64,000 nucleotides of DNA, from NCBI GenBank assembly GCA_946902875.1, contig OX336336.1:28103558-28167557 (forward strand), written 5' to 3'. A model generated the notes under the pieces. That model ran no database searches and was not told where the DNA came from. It saw only the letters and a program-made list of their open reading frames with translations. A program made the translations under genes and the position numbers. The stretch comes from Nematopogon swammerdamellus (Eukaryota; Arthropoda; Insecta; Lepidoptera; Adelidae). This document shows, piece by piece, positions 22,001-37,000 of the stretch (positions are counted from its first letter, which is position 1; the number at the start of each line of letters is the position of its first letter).

Positions 22001-25000
22001 CTTTTTGATCCATTTTCTCCGGGTGAGGGAGAGCAGTGAATATGTTGGGGGAGGGGGGGAGCACTGTCCCTGAAAGAAACACATTGGAAGTCGAGCCCCC
22101 TTTTCCAAAAAAAATCACAGATGTCACGTGTCTTACACGACTATCGAGCACACTGAAAATGAATCTACGGAATTCGAAAAAATATTGTCGCTGAGCGACA
22201 CGAGAAAGTCGGGATAAGGAAAAGGTTAGTTGGGTTCTGATGATGGAGCCGGAAGGAAGCCATAGGAACTCCTAAACTACACATGATAAGCCCATCGTGT
22301 TTGGGCTCGTTGGATTTATCTTCGTAAGTACTCTTGTCATATATAATGTCCAGGATCCTGATGATGGAGCCGGAATGAAGCCATAGGAACTCCTAAACCA
22401 CACATGATAAATCGACCGTGTTTGGGCTCGTTGGATTTGTCTTCGCAAGTACTCTAGTTATATGATATTTCCAAGGTCCTGATGATGGAGCCGGAAGGAA
22501 GCCATAGGAACTCCTAAACTACACATGATAAATCCACCATATTTGGGCTCGTTGGATATATCATATCTTCACAACTCTCCGAGATATATATATTAGCGGC
22601 GGGTGGCCGAGTGGTTTGGGCATCGGCTTCTCATGCGAGAGGTCCCAGGTTCGAATCCAGCCGGCGTGTACCAATGAGTTTTTACTGACGAAAAAATGTA
22701 CGTGCATACCTACACCTGCTGCTTCACCGTTCGGAACCGGTCCCTTCCCTTGCGCCTTACTAGGTGGTAGGCTCAAATTGTAGCCGACTGGGTTGGTACC
22801 ACCGTACTGGATGTAAGATGGCCGCATAGCAGCCTCGACTGTGTTCTCCTCTAGTCCAGTATAGCCAGCAATCCAGGGAAGTCTCCGGTATGGCACCTAC
22901 CTTCTCGGAGGTGATATTGGCTGGTCGGAGCATGCGCTTTGGCCCCTCCGACTCAGCCACCCATACCGGATTACATAAAAAAAAAATAAGGGGAGCGCAC
23001 TTTTTCGTGGGGTCTATAGGAACGAACGAAAAGACATTTTCAATGTCAAAATCTCCTGAGCCGAGCGGCGGCGGCGCGGAGCGGGCGGCGCGGCGGCGGC
23101 TCGGCCGGCGGTCCGGGCGCGGAGCAGCAGTCGGCGCGGTGGCTCGCGGCCGCGACGGAGCAGCGCGGCGCACAGTGGGTCAACCAACGTAGCAACTGAA
23201 AATTACTATAATTTTTTTTTTCCATAACTGAATTATATTTCCTTCATTTGATCATGATTGATTACAGATGAATGAGTTATGAGAAGAAAATCTATTGAAA
23301 TTGTGTTTTTGGCAAGACTTGGCAGCTGATTTTTTGCTTACAATATTATTTGCACAATAGGCCCATATTAAAATGTAGACGGCACCTCGCGGAGATTGCA
23401 TTCAAATATCCCGCTATACATTCATAATATTTTTTTTTTTTTCAATATTTGGTCAAGTTCAAATTTGCATGATTATTGTTACTTAAACAAGCAACAAAAA
23501 ACAAAACAAAATATTTTTAATCTTTCAAAATGAGTTAATAGTACGCTAAGGGGGGGTTCTGTATCATATAGGGAGTAAAACCTATATAAAAAATTTTGGA
23601 CCTAAGCCCTAGGTTTTATGTAAAAAAAAAATTTATGTATTTAAATAAAAAAATTGGTGGTTGATTTTTATAGCCTAATCGATTCAGTTTCATAACAGTA
23701 ACAAAAAAGTCTTCATTACCATTACATGATGTAACACGTGTAAGTAGGTAAAAAAAATCTAATTCTTTCTATTCTATCTTTTTTGTTCCTGGAATGAAAA
23801 TGAAACCATTAAGAAATATTTTTTTTTACATTTTACATAAAAAAAAATTCCGCCCCCCCCCCCCTTAGCGTACTATTAACTAATTTTGAAAGACCTTATA
23901 TACCACAGGTTGCAGAATCACAAAAGAATGCCTTTCAATAATAACTACACTTCAACTGAGATGCTTTAAATGTCGCGTCAAAATCGCAACTAAATTATGC
24001 GTAACGAAAAACAGGTTACAAATGTTGATGTTTCCCGGCATCTCACCTATTCATTCCTGGGCTTATCTTTTTGTTTTCATTCAATTAAGATGCGCCAGTT
24101 ATACAGGGTGGCCCAGTTATAGTGGTCCAAAAATTTTTTTTAGATGGAGGACATCATGCTGACTCATTTAAAAAAAACATTAGTTCCGCGAAAATTTATA
24201 GTTTAGAAGTTATGATTTTTTTTAACTTTTTCTGAAATTCCTCTATTTTAGTCACATAAACCGCTTTAGTTGGATATCTATTCCACAAAATCGAATAAAA
24301 TTTGGTATGGAAGTAGAGGAGATATGTAGTTAGTACGTAATGAATAGTTTTTAGGTTTACTCCTATACTGTACTGTTGCTATAGCCCTTTCAGTGAATTT
24401 TTGTTCAGTTTACATTAGAACTGATCTATTTTTGAAAAATCACTGTAAAAAAAAAGTACTACCGGAGATTTGCCCATGCCCTTAAAAACTACCTATACAT
24501 ATCACAATTCTCCAGACCAAAAATGGTAGTGGTGTTACAATTGTAACATATTCAAAACTAACATCATTTGTACAAAGTCACTACAATAAAAAGTGACGAT
24601 TACCTTAATTTTGAAAATCAAATTTTTTTAAAACATTACTAAACAGTTTTTTATGTGTAGATTAGCGCTGTTAGACAGGTTTGTTAATAATGTGAAATTG
24701 TAGTTGAACTAACGCTGTGAAAAAAATAAGATTTTAAAAATTAAGGTAATCGTCACTTTTTATTGTATTGACTTTGTACAAATGATGTTAATTTTGAATA
24801 TGTTACAATTGGACCACTATAACTGGGCCACCCTGTATATAAAAGATTCTCTTAGTTTACCTATGTCATTGTTTTTCAGTACAACTGAGATATCATCTGC
24901 AAGCATTTTTTGGAAGTGTTTGTCTGTCTGTTTTCCCCAATTGCATTGGTGCGACGTCAGCTAACAGTTTCTTTACTTCATTTGATTTGATCACATGTTT

Positions 25001-28000
25001 ATTACTTAACATTTTTTACTTTTAGTGCAGTATTTTACTTAGTTAGGTATATATTTGATTTATTTTAATGAGAATTAAATAAGTGCAAACCTATGTAAAG
25101 GTGTTGTTGCTAGTCGATATTAGCAGATATGTTCATAGAATAGATAGAAGAATAGAATAGAATAGAATAACGTTTATTTCCTCTTCACATCAGTAATACA
25201 GATCATTATACACATGGGCTTGGGCTTATAGTTAATTAATTCATATGTTATGTTTCTCTGTGCATTACCTTAGTGTAGTGTAGTAGGTACTTCATTGAAT
25301 ATAAAGGTATTGTTGCGGCTGACATTACGACATTTATTCAATGAAGAATAAATAGAGATGAAGGCTGATATAATGTCAATTTTCTGATCTACAAAAATTA
25401 CTGGCACGTTCTAAAATAATTTTTTTCAAAGCAATGACATTTTCTCGCCTTTTATATAGATCGTCGTAACAGCCGGGACATTAAGATAGCTCTTACACGT
25501 TGGAAAGAAAGTACAGTTTCCTTTGTTTGCAACGCATGTCGTTTTCGCGCGTTTTATGACAGTTCGCATTACCGCGCAAGCCGCTATAAGGAACTTCGTT
25601 CCAATATTCCAATTACATAACTGAGTACTTTCTTTATACATAGTCATTTAACAACTATTACTATGACGCCACTCTCGAAATCGAGAATAAATCCGATTTT
25701 TGTTATAAAAAATGTCAGTGCCTATCATAATAAAATATATGGAATAGTTTTTTTTATTTCAAAGTAAGTTTTTGGGTTACTCTTACTTTTCATCTTTTAC
25801 GTCAATTTGCCTGTATGGAAAGTTGATATTTAATTGTGTATTGAACGGGCATTGCCTCCCCCCTACTATGGGCGAGAAAAGCGGTATCAACCTGAATGTT
25901 CTTCAATAAATATATTATGGTTTTATTCGTCCTATTTAGACAAACAATAATTGGTAGGTTTTACTGCATTTGACAAAGGCAAAATGCCGATAGGCACTGT
26001 GGACAATCCATTGTTTCATTCCATATTTTTTTCCGCCTAATTCTGACAATTGGTACACAGTGTAGGGCCAAATGCGTGCGTGCGATTAGGATAAAGTGGA
26101 GATGGCTTCTTTAAAATTATATTTTTTTACGTCACACTTTTGAAAACGGAAACACAAACACGATGGATTCCCAAAAGAATTATTTTATAATAATATATTT
26201 TTATTGTTTTACTATATTAGATGGCAATTTAAAAAGCTACAATAAATTCAACAAAATACCAGAACCCGTAAACATGATTTTTATTTAAAGATTTATTTTT
26301 GTGTTTTCTTAATTTTTTGACGTGAATTTGATGAAACGTCTTTATCCTGCAGCCGGTTTTTTACAAAAAAGTTGCGTCACGAAAATTATGTACTTTTGGC
26401 GACGTATATCTCGAAACTATAAGAGTTACAGGAAGGTGAGGCATATCCGACTTGCTAAGTTGACATACCCGAGAGTCGTACATCAAGCCCTTATATAAAT
26501 ATGGCCCTTAGAAAAAAGGCTTAGAAAATCAATAAATGCTTATAACTCCTGAACTACTGGTCAGATCGACTTGCGAATTGTTTCTTTACATAGAAAAAAA
26601 ATTTTTTTTTAATTGGTTCAGCCGTTTCAGAATAAAAAAGGAAAAGTGTTTGAGAGGGCATATTTCGGAAACTACTGATCCACGACTACTCATCCCCTGG
26701 AGAAAATGATAGGCCTCGACGAGATTGAAATTTTTTTTTTTATATTTTTTTTGTTCCTTGTAACTTCGTAGGATAAGAGGAAGTGGTTCTAATTTGGCTT
26801 CCAAGAATTGACCCACACATACTAACAAACCAACATACAGGGAAAGTTAAATAAAAGCTTGTAAAATATTTTTAACCTACATTTATGTAATTGCTCTAAT
26901 AAAATTATACTACTGATCCACGACTACTCATCCGCTGGAGGAAATGATAGGCCTCGATAGGATTTTTTTTTTCGAAAACTACTGCTACCAAACTAATCGT
27001 GTGGTGGGACAAGCAAGGATAGGTATCGATGAGATCTTCATAAAATTAAAGAATCTGCGGCCGTGTCTCCTACACAGCCCACTCTCTTTTTTTTATTGAA
27101 AGCGCGACGCAATCCTTTTTAACAAATTCCTGTTTTCGAACAATTTCCCTTTTAAAAGCTGATATTTGGCAGAGCCATCCCACAGGTGCAAGCCGTACTC
27201 CAAGGATGACCTGATCTGCGATTTGTGCAAAAGGACTTTACGTGCACAAGAAATTTATGTGATTCTTTCTTGGTTGGTTCTTGTTTGCTTCTTACAGATT
27301 TTGAATGTAATATTTACTTGCTTTTATGACAAAGTGGTTCAAAAACTTTAAAGGGAGGAATACGAAAATATGAAAAACTGGTCTCGTTTAAATAGTTAGT
27401 GAGAAATTATTATTTAGGTTGACCGCAAAATTAAGTTTGTTTGTATTATATTTATGTATCATAAAATTAATCGTGAGATGAACTTAATTTACATTTTGTG
27501 TGTGGCTTTGAAGTCGGAGGTGATGGCCGGGGGTGAGGAATGTTAATTATTTTTATAACCAGTTTGGTGGTTTAAAAAAATTATAATGGTTAATTTATAG
27601 AAGATTCGTCACTACGCTCCGCACCTTCTATAAATTAGCCGTAACTTAATAGGGACCATGTCGAGGCAGCCCGTGTCGTTTTTGCATACATGTATAATCA
27701 AAATCAATGTTTTTGTGGTTAAAAAAAAGTAAAGTTTCCATTTTGCATGAAAATTTAAAAATTAAATGTTGTATGGAAAATCTGTTCCTTTATTTTTTTA
27801 AAGTAAACTAAATAAACTACGCGTACAGCAAAACACTAAAATTCCTATTTTAACTTGGTCTACGCAATAAGCTTACTAGCAATTTGCTAGCAAACCTCCC
27901 CACTGCAAAGCCACGCCCCCCATCGTATTTGTGCGGAACCCTCGGTTTGCGGGTTCGACTCTACTTGGTCTGTGTTTTTTTTTTATGTTAGTAACCTATT

Positions 28001-31000
28001 GACTTTATTTCTAGTAGACACTACTAAAGGTAAAATTTAGTTATTCCTGTCATTGTTGTCATTTTGAGAAAGAAAGACAGGAGTGAACGAATGATTTAAG
28101 AATCTTAATTTTAAGCACACAAATTTTAGGTGATGTTAGTTGCAAGTGATATGACACGTCTGAACTCGACAAAAATTGACAAATGCGCTCATAGGTTTTA
28201 TTTCACAAATAAACGAAAAAAATTGCAATAAATGTTTTTAATAAAGAAATTAATAAAAACATTAACAAATTAATTTCCGGTGGTGGAAACTCCGTTTATT
28301 TTTATATTAATTTTAGGTTTTAATGTTTTAAATGTAAAATTTATGTAAAAAGAAACGTGTGAATAAATGGATAATAAAAATTAATAATAACAAGTAAAAA
28401 GCCACCTCCATAGTTTTGAGCCGTTGCGGCAATTTATCGATCGACGCGCGACATTCGCTTGTTTCGGAAAAACAAATGTTGGTAATAGTTGAAGTATCAC
28501 CTGCTGCGCTACTAGCAGCGGCGCCACGTGGCCACGCGCGCGAAGCGCCCCACTGTGGGCGGAGTCTCTTCCCTTCCCCTCGCATTCTCTACCCCTGCTT
28601 CACCCCCTCGAATACCTACTGCGGCCGATATGACAAGGCCTTAACTAATATGAAGTATTTCATAAACACGCCATAGATGGCGTGAGTGGCGCTAACCATG
28701 CATGGCGATACGAAACCCTCGGTGTGCGAGTTCGACTCGCACTTGGCCGGTTTTTTTATTACTTCTTAATTACTTGATTATTTGATTACTAACTATGCTG
28801 GTTTAACTATCCCGGTTAAACAGTTCTGATAAAAAAAAACGGACGGGTTGCACTCCGGGAGTGCCGGCAGAAGTGAAAACTTAAACATCAACGTTGTGCA
28901 TTTTTGAATATTTTGGAATGGTTAGGGAATAATTTCGCACGAATTGTTTTATTTATCAGTATAAAAGTACTATCATTTATGTGGTAAAATACAATATTCA
29001 TTTATTGCGCTATCGTAGACATACTGTACAATTTATATTACATAAAAAATTTAACACTACAGAACTATTATAATTATTTTACATCAAAAAGTTTAATTCT
29101 CAGAAAAATCAACTTTCATCCATAATTTCAACGAATCTTACGCTTTTTCGATCAGGCTACAGATCTGACGCGAGTTTAACCTTTTTGTACCCATCTAAAA
29201 AAAGTGCCAAGCGCCGCTAAAGAAGTTTCGAATCTTGCGCTTTTTCGATCAGGCTGCGGATCTGACGCGAGTTCTGACGCGAGTTTAACATATTTTACCC
29301 ATCTAAAAAAAGTGCCAAGGGCCGCTAAAGAAGTTTTCACTTCAAAAATTACATCGAAATCGGTACATCCGTTTGAGAGGTACGATGCCAGACAGACACT
29401 CAGACAGACAGACAGACGGAGACGTCAAATTTATAACACCCCACTTTTTCGTCGGGGGTTAAAAATGAACAAATCCATCCAAAGTCCCACCGCGCCGGGC
29501 GAATGAACGTTATAGAGTTATTGTCAAAGTATGTACTACAATGTGGTATGAATATTTATAATTGACATGACTTAATACGATATGTGTATCAGCCATTTCT
29601 GACAAAGGCTCTATACTATACACCTGATTTTAACCGGTGTGAAGTTAGCAGCCAAAATCAGCAGCCAAAAAGAGGGTAATACAAAAAGTTACCACCTTGG
29701 CACAAAATGTGCAGACATGTAAACTACGAATAAACAGAACACTGCAAATTGAATAATTCATGTACAACACTATTCCGAAAAGGATATAACAAAATATCAG
29801 ATGAAACATTGTAAATCAAAATAATGTTGAGGTATCATTTCATGATATTTTTATTTTGTTATATCCTTTTCGGAATAGTGTTGTACATGAATTATTCCAT
29901 TTGCAGTATTCTGTATATTCGTAGTTTACATATCTGCACATTTTGTGCCAAGCTGGTAACTTTTTGTATTACCCTCTTTTGGGTGCTAATTTTGGCTGCT
30001 AACTTCACACCGGTTGATTTTATTTATACTTTTACTTTTACTTTTGATTTTATGTGGTCAGAATTATCAAGCTTAAATTATATTTATTCTAGCTCTCAAA
30101 CTATATCTTAACACTGTAAGCGGTGTCTATTGTGTAGCTAGTCACAATGTATTGTAATTGAAGACGTTAAAAAGAGAACCCTGCGAAGTTTCTTGCCGGC
30201 TCTTCTTTGTGAGTGTAATCAAACCGGATTGTAAAAACTAAACAGGACAAATTCAAGCGTAGTGTACTACCATACGAATGATGAATAAAGAATAAAGAAT
30301 AAAGAATATGCCGTCATGTAAATAAATATTACCCCCTTTTTTGTTTCCCGCAGTCGGGCAAAAATAATTTCCGAAGGATGGGCTTAAAAGCAGCGCTGGC
30401 GGGCTTCTTTTGAAGCTGAGCCCAGATCTTCATTTTAGCAATTATTATTGCCAAATTATCAAATATATTGTCATTATTATATTAATCTTTATGTAGTTGT
30501 ATTGTTGAATTTTTTTTTATTGTGAAAAATAAATGTTTTCATCCTTTCTGTCTTCAACATCGCAACGTAGCACTATCGAGCTGCAGAGGCCAGACACTAA
30601 AGAGTAATGCAATAATTGTGTGCAGATCTCCGTAATGTTGTGGAGAATGGGTTCCTTGATATGCTGGAGGAACTGCGCGACCTGATGCTGGATGGCAGCA
30701 ACGACCTTCACGTCCTGGACCCCTTCTACCAAGATAAACTTCTACTCGACCTGGCCGACCTCGGCATTGGGTGAGTTGGCGAAACCGCACCATTCTATCG
30801 ATACCTTCTATAATTTTTAACACCCGACGCAAAAGGAAGAGTGCTATAAGTTTGACACCTCCGTCTGTCTGTCTGGCTTCGTTCGGGAGTTCCTTCGGGT
30901 GGACCGGTGGTGGCTCGGATCGGCTGGGCAAAGGTCACAGTCTTTGTTTCCCATGGGATTTTTTCGGAAGACGGTACAGGTATGGGGCCTCGATTTGGCA

Positions 31001-34000
31001 TACATGATCACTGTACTCGCAAGAGTGCGTCTGGATTGTGTAACCACAAGGTTGATATCTCCGGACGTCTATAAACAAAACGTAAAACAATAAAAATGAT
31101 AGTAAGAAGTTGTCTGTCTGTCTGTGTGTGTGTCTCCTTGTGGCATAGCAGCTAAGACTGACACATAGTATATACCGCCTACCGTGGTGTTGTTACAGAG
31201 GACACCTGATCATCCGCGACCTGGTAGTGACCAACCTCAGCACGTTCGTGGTGGACAACCTCCAGGTCGATCCTCTGACCTGGCGTTTGGACTTCGACGT
31301 GAAAATTCCTATCCTGGAGATCCTGGCAGGTAAATGCTTTATAATACGTTTTCATACCCGTATGGTAGCTTATTCGTCTGTGATGTCATCCGTCCGTCCA
31401 TCCGTCTTTGTCTGTCCTACCGGGCTGTATCTTTTGAACTTTAATAGTTAGCTGGTTGAAATGTTCACAGAATATGTGATATAATGGCAGATATCATCAA
31501 TACTCAATACTGTAAACTCTGTGTATGATATTAAAACTAAATCGACCATTTTTAGAAATATTGTCTGTATGTATGTATGTTCCTCCATAACTGTTAAGCC
31601 GATCATCCGAATTCGATGAAACTTAATAGAAGCACATTTAACTACAACTAGTACACGTGACCACAGATTACCCAATAGTTACGTGACACAGGATAGGCTA
31701 CATAAAATTCAGTTGCTTTAAGCTAAGATGTGACTCTCATACAAACCGAATTGTTCCGCGCGCATAAATAAAGGTAACTCAGCAGGAACGCAGCTCGGCC
31801 TTTTTTCTTACTTATGTACTTACTTTCTTCTTTTTAACTACGAATTTCACGCGAGCGAAGCCGCGGGAAAAAGTTGGTCTTTAATAATTTTGTAAACTAT
31901 TTTACAAGGTTCACTTTTCGTTTTCCGGTTTTATTCTTGCGATTAGTCTAGTTCTAGTTACGCTTACGTTTCATTTGTCTGTCAATATTTCAGAAAACTA
32001 CGACCTGTGGGTCAGGACCGATGGACTACTCGCTACGGGAAATGGCCCGGCTATGTAAGAATCTTTTATAAACAAAATATTATTTAGTTTAGTAGAAACA
32101 GAGAGCAGAGTTCAGAACATAATTCCGTCTGAGAGAACATATAATATTGTCAAACTCGTAATGTCTCCGCGTGTGTTATCGTTTGTATCTTACGAATCTA
32201 TTATTGGTCCTTACATATGAAATTGGCGTTTTGTCGAAATGGCCACCTTGATCACAAATATCTGGCGTTTGGTTGGGAGTTCCAAATTCAAATTTATTTC
32301 AAAATGAGACTTGTGTATTTGAGTTTCGAATTTAGTGATTCATTTGTTTTCGCGCCATTTAAATTTTCTTTGACATGGTTCTGTTTACAATATGGAAAAT
32401 TTAAAATATCGCGTTATTTACGAATACGAGTTTCACCGTGGCACCAGCGCTGCAGAAAACACAGAGTTGAAGCTAGTGTATAAGAAAACACGGTACGTTT
32501 TTGGTTCCAACGTTTTCGTTCTGGAAATTTTGACGTACAGAATAAACCCCGTGGACGGCCGGACTCCCTAGTTGACAATGAAGAATTAAAAGTGATCGTG
32601 GAAGGGGATCCATCGAAAACCACGCCAGAGCTAGCGGCAGGCTTCGGTGTGAGTGATAAAACAATTTTGATTCACTTAAAACAAATTGGAAAAGTGAAAA
32701 AGCTCGAAAAATGGGTACCACATGAATTGAGTGAAGCAAACCAACAAACACGCATCGAGTGCTGCGTTACATTACTCAACCGTCATAATAACGAGGGGAT
32801 TTTGAATCGTATGATGAAACGTATATTACATGTGATGAAAAATGGATCCCGTACGATAATCAGAACAGCTCATCACAATGGTTGAACTCAGGAGAACCGG
32901 CCAAATCTTGCCCCAAGCGAAAGTTGACTCAGAAAAAGGTACTGGTGAGTGTCTGGTGGACCAGTGCTGGTGTCATCCACTACAGCTTCCTAAGATCTGG
33001 TCAGACGATTATGGCAGATCTGTATTGCCAACAAATGCAAAACATGATGGAAAAGCTAGCGGTTAAACAACCGAGACTGGTCAATTGCTCTAGCCCACTG
33101 CTGCTTGAGGACAACGCTAGACCACACACTGTACAACAGACGGTCGCTAAATTAGAGGAGCTGCGATTGGAATGTCTCCGACTTCCACCATACTCCTCGG
33201 ACGTTGCTCCAACAGATTACCACTTTTTCCGGAGTTTGGACAATTTCTTCCAAGGAAAAAAATTCAATTCCGATGAGGCAGTCCAAACCGCCTTCAAAGA
33301 TTTTATTGATTCTCACTGCCACAATTTTTTTAGCAAAGGAATCAATTAACTACCTATAAAATGACGAAAGTGCATAGATAACAACGGTACATACTTTGAT
33401 TGATTAAATATATAATTCCATAAAAAAAAATCGTTTCGCTTCTTCTATATAAAACGCCCATAAAACGCCAATTTTATATGTAAGGACCTTATATTAAAAT
33501 ATCTCCGAATCTACTTGAGAAAGAAAGTTTAAATTCGGTACATATATATAGAGTTTGATCGCGGACGTATAGCGTAAATGAGTGAATTTCGATTTTGGGG
33601 GACAAATTAGAAAATATATATATTTTTTCAAGTGCACCATGTGACATATCAATTAAAAGGGCTCGTTTACAAAACGTGCATCAGACCCGTCGTGACCTAT
33701 GCCTCACCGGCGTGGGTGCATGCGGCCAAAGGACTCATCAACAAGTTGAGGGTCAGGCAACACAAATTCGTGCGCATCGCCACAGGTGCGCCCTGGTACC
33801 ACAGAAACGCCAACCTGCACAGAGACCTAGGGATAGCACCGCTGGAGGAGTATCTCCAGAAGCTGTCCACGGGCTTCTTCAAGGGGGCGTTACCGACACG
33901 ACAACCCGCTGATCGCTAGCGCTTGCGACTACCGACTGTGGGATCGATACGGCACCCCCTGTCGATACTAACACATCCGTTTAACTTCGCAGGTCTGGAG

Positions 34001-37000
34001 CCACCTCGCCGCCCTACCGCCGATGACCAGGACACGACCCAGCGAAGTTTCTTGCCAGTTCTTCTTCGCTGTGAAAATCGAACTGGCGGACTTGTACCTT
34101 CTAGCACCATCGCCCCGGCAGGCGCCGGGGACGATGTCGACGAAGCAGGCGGTTAAACCGACATTCGCGACTCATTCGCTTTTCTCCTCACCACAGGCAG
34201 CTGCAGCAGTCGAGAGACTGCAGAACGTGCCAGCAGCAGTAGCGGCTTCGATGCCGCTCGCCCTTAGCCAGCAGTCGGTCACTGCGACCGCCCTAACCTA
34301 GGGCGGACAAAGTGACCGCTACTACGTCACCAGCCGGCTGGCCACGGCGACTGCCCTATTCTATATAGGGCGGATAAAGGGACGGCAGGCCCCGCGCGCA
34401 GGGATCGTTAATAACGTTATTTCGCGCAAACGTTAGGAGACTATCAAAATAAAAACTATCACTAAAAAATAACGAAGGCAAACTAACGTTTGAAATTTAT
34501 CAAACGCTACCCGCCAAACGTTTGACTAACGTCGTTAAACTAACGTTATTCTATTCGTTTGTGTTATTTATTTATTTATTATTAAGAAAACATACAGCCA
34601 ATATCAGTTACAGTAGGTACATTGTTTTTTATGCAAGGCGTATGGCCAATTACATGTTTCCCTGTTTAGTCATTTATACATGTTTATTAATTATTATACA
34701 TAACATAACTATTGTTAGGAGCTTAAGTTACCTAAATGGAATGTTAGTGATAGTTATTTCCCCCCCACACGAAAACCGCTGCCATAGCGAAATGATAATA
34801 ACGAAACAAAATAACGATTCAGTTCGAATCAGTTCAGTCAGTTAGGTAGGCTGCCGCCGCCGCGCCGTCGTCGCGGCGCTCTAGCGTTTTGATAGAAATA
34901 ACGTTTGCGCGTAGGGTTATTTCTAACGTTAGTTTTATGTTAGTTTGCAAACGGTTCCTATTATGATGTTTTTGTAGCGTTTGTATTCAAACGCTACCAA
35001 AATCAACCTATCAAAACGTTAGTGCACGGATATATTTTCTATTGTGCGCGGTAACCGCGCGGGCCGCGCGGTTACCGCGCACAAAAGACCGGTTGCGGTG
35101 TGATAGTCTTAGGACTAATACCTTTTTTCCTTCGCAGATTCCAGATTCCAGGGAAAGGAGACTGCGTGTTCGTGTTAAGCAGCTCCTCCATGTACTCCTG
35201 ATGGAATAAGCAGTAAAACACACTTAGGGAGCCGACAAGCGGCGGGTGGCCGAGTGGTTTGTGCATCGGCTTCTCATGCGAGAGGTCCGCGGTTCGAATC
35301 CGGTCGGTGTGTACCAATGAGTTTTTTCTGACGAAAAAAATTACGTGAGTTATGTGCCCAGCAGCGGGCGATTCCCGCTGACGATGCAGACGACTTCCGA
35401 GGACAGCACCTCGGCCGACCGCCTGCATTGTTCTCTTCGCTGAAGACTCAGATATATTTCATTTAGTCTGTAAGCTATCGCCGACCTGAATACAACTTTG
35501 TAATTACTTCTAATTAATTAAATACTTTTTTAAAAGTAACTAACCGGTGTCGACTACATAATTGGCGCAGCCGGTAGGATACGGCGTAGTACTGCCGAAT
35601 AGAACATTGCCGCGAACCCAGTGAAACTGAACAGTTTTCCTGAAAAACTCTACCAGCTCCTGACGGACCCTGGAAGTTCTACGTTCAGCTGTGTCCTCGT
35701 GCAGCAGTGACTCTCGTGCAGTACGTGGGTATCAACCCTTCAACGTCGATCAACAAGTGTTGCGGAAGGATCCTGATCTTCTTCGCAACCGAACCTCTAG
35801 CCGACATCCGGAACCAGAGACGGCGCAACTTCTGACTCAACAAGGCGAGATGCGGGCGATCCTGTGGTGAGTGCGATTAACTCTTGTACTCCCAGGTATC
35901 CTGCATAATCTCTCCTTATCCAACTGACCTCCACTCTACAGGCTTTGCATTGCGTTAGAGAACTTTCTTTGTAGATAGGCTTTACCGGCCGTACATAGTT
36001 AGTTAGGATGGCTCAGGAAGGAAATTATAAAATCGTCCTAGATATGTTGCCTGCATACGACGGCAACCGTAGGCGATTAAACTTTTTCATCCGCGCGACG
36101 GAACGCGTTCTGTCCCGCGTAAACTTAGATCCTGCAACAATAGCGTGTTTTATAACAAACAAGCTATCAGGAAAGGCACTAGATGCCATCGCCCACGAGC
36201 TAGACCTAGACTCGTGGGATAAAATCAAAGCAGCTCTCCAACGCAGGCTTGGGGACGTGCGTTCTGAAACCCAACTAATGCGACAACTCTTGGGGACAGT
36301 AAAAAGAGAAAGTGAAAACTCAGAGCACTTTGGCTCAAAAATCCTAGAATTAATGGATACCCTAATGTGCATCGGTACGCACCCGGACAAACACTTTTAT
36401 GAAAACATGGCCATAGAGCAGTTTACTATACACCTAGAGCAATACATCTCAATAGGAGTGCGGATAGGTCAACCAAAAACGCTTATGGAAGCAATGAATC
36501 TAGCAACCCAGGAGGAAATGAAAGCACAATATGCACGCACTCAAAGACGAGCGTATGCTGCCGCGCAAACCCCTCCTGGCAGCAAAAATAAAAAAACGCA
36601 AAAATGCACCCGCTTCCCGCAGGACCCTAAATGGGTCCCTAACAAAAACACTTCAGACGTCACCATGTGTTCGGCTAATAGACCTGGTCATAACTGGCAA
36701 CCAAATAAACTTAACTACCAGGACTCACAGGAAACCCCGGACAACGAGGAACAATCCTCTGACGATATTAAAGACTATCACCTGACAGAACAGAAGGATC
36801 AAAATTTTTACCAGCGCGAAGGCTCCAACGTAATAAAATAGTAAAGCTAAACTATCTATCAAAACCACAACAGCCATACATTTTTATAAACGAAGCAAAT
36901 GGAAAATTCTTAATTGATACCGGAGCATCACACTCAATGATTTCACCAACAGTAATTCGCGAATTGCAACTACAACGATATGTCGAAAACGAGCAGTTCC

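Noticed and set aside
22604..22677. tRNA gene
   Set aside because: A and B boxes are present, but no proper anticodon stem or acceptor stem can be drawn; it is the head of SINE-A.
22760..23173. 137-codon minus-strand frame and its plus-strand partner
   Set aside because: Runs from SINE-A into a GC-rich block; open because of base composition.
29824..30111. 95-codon plus-strand frame
   Set aside because: Lies across one arm of a foldback MITE and AT-rich flank; hydrophobic composition follows from T-richness.
36025..36390. 121-codon minus-strand frame
   Set aside because: Antisense to the intact gag frame, no motif.
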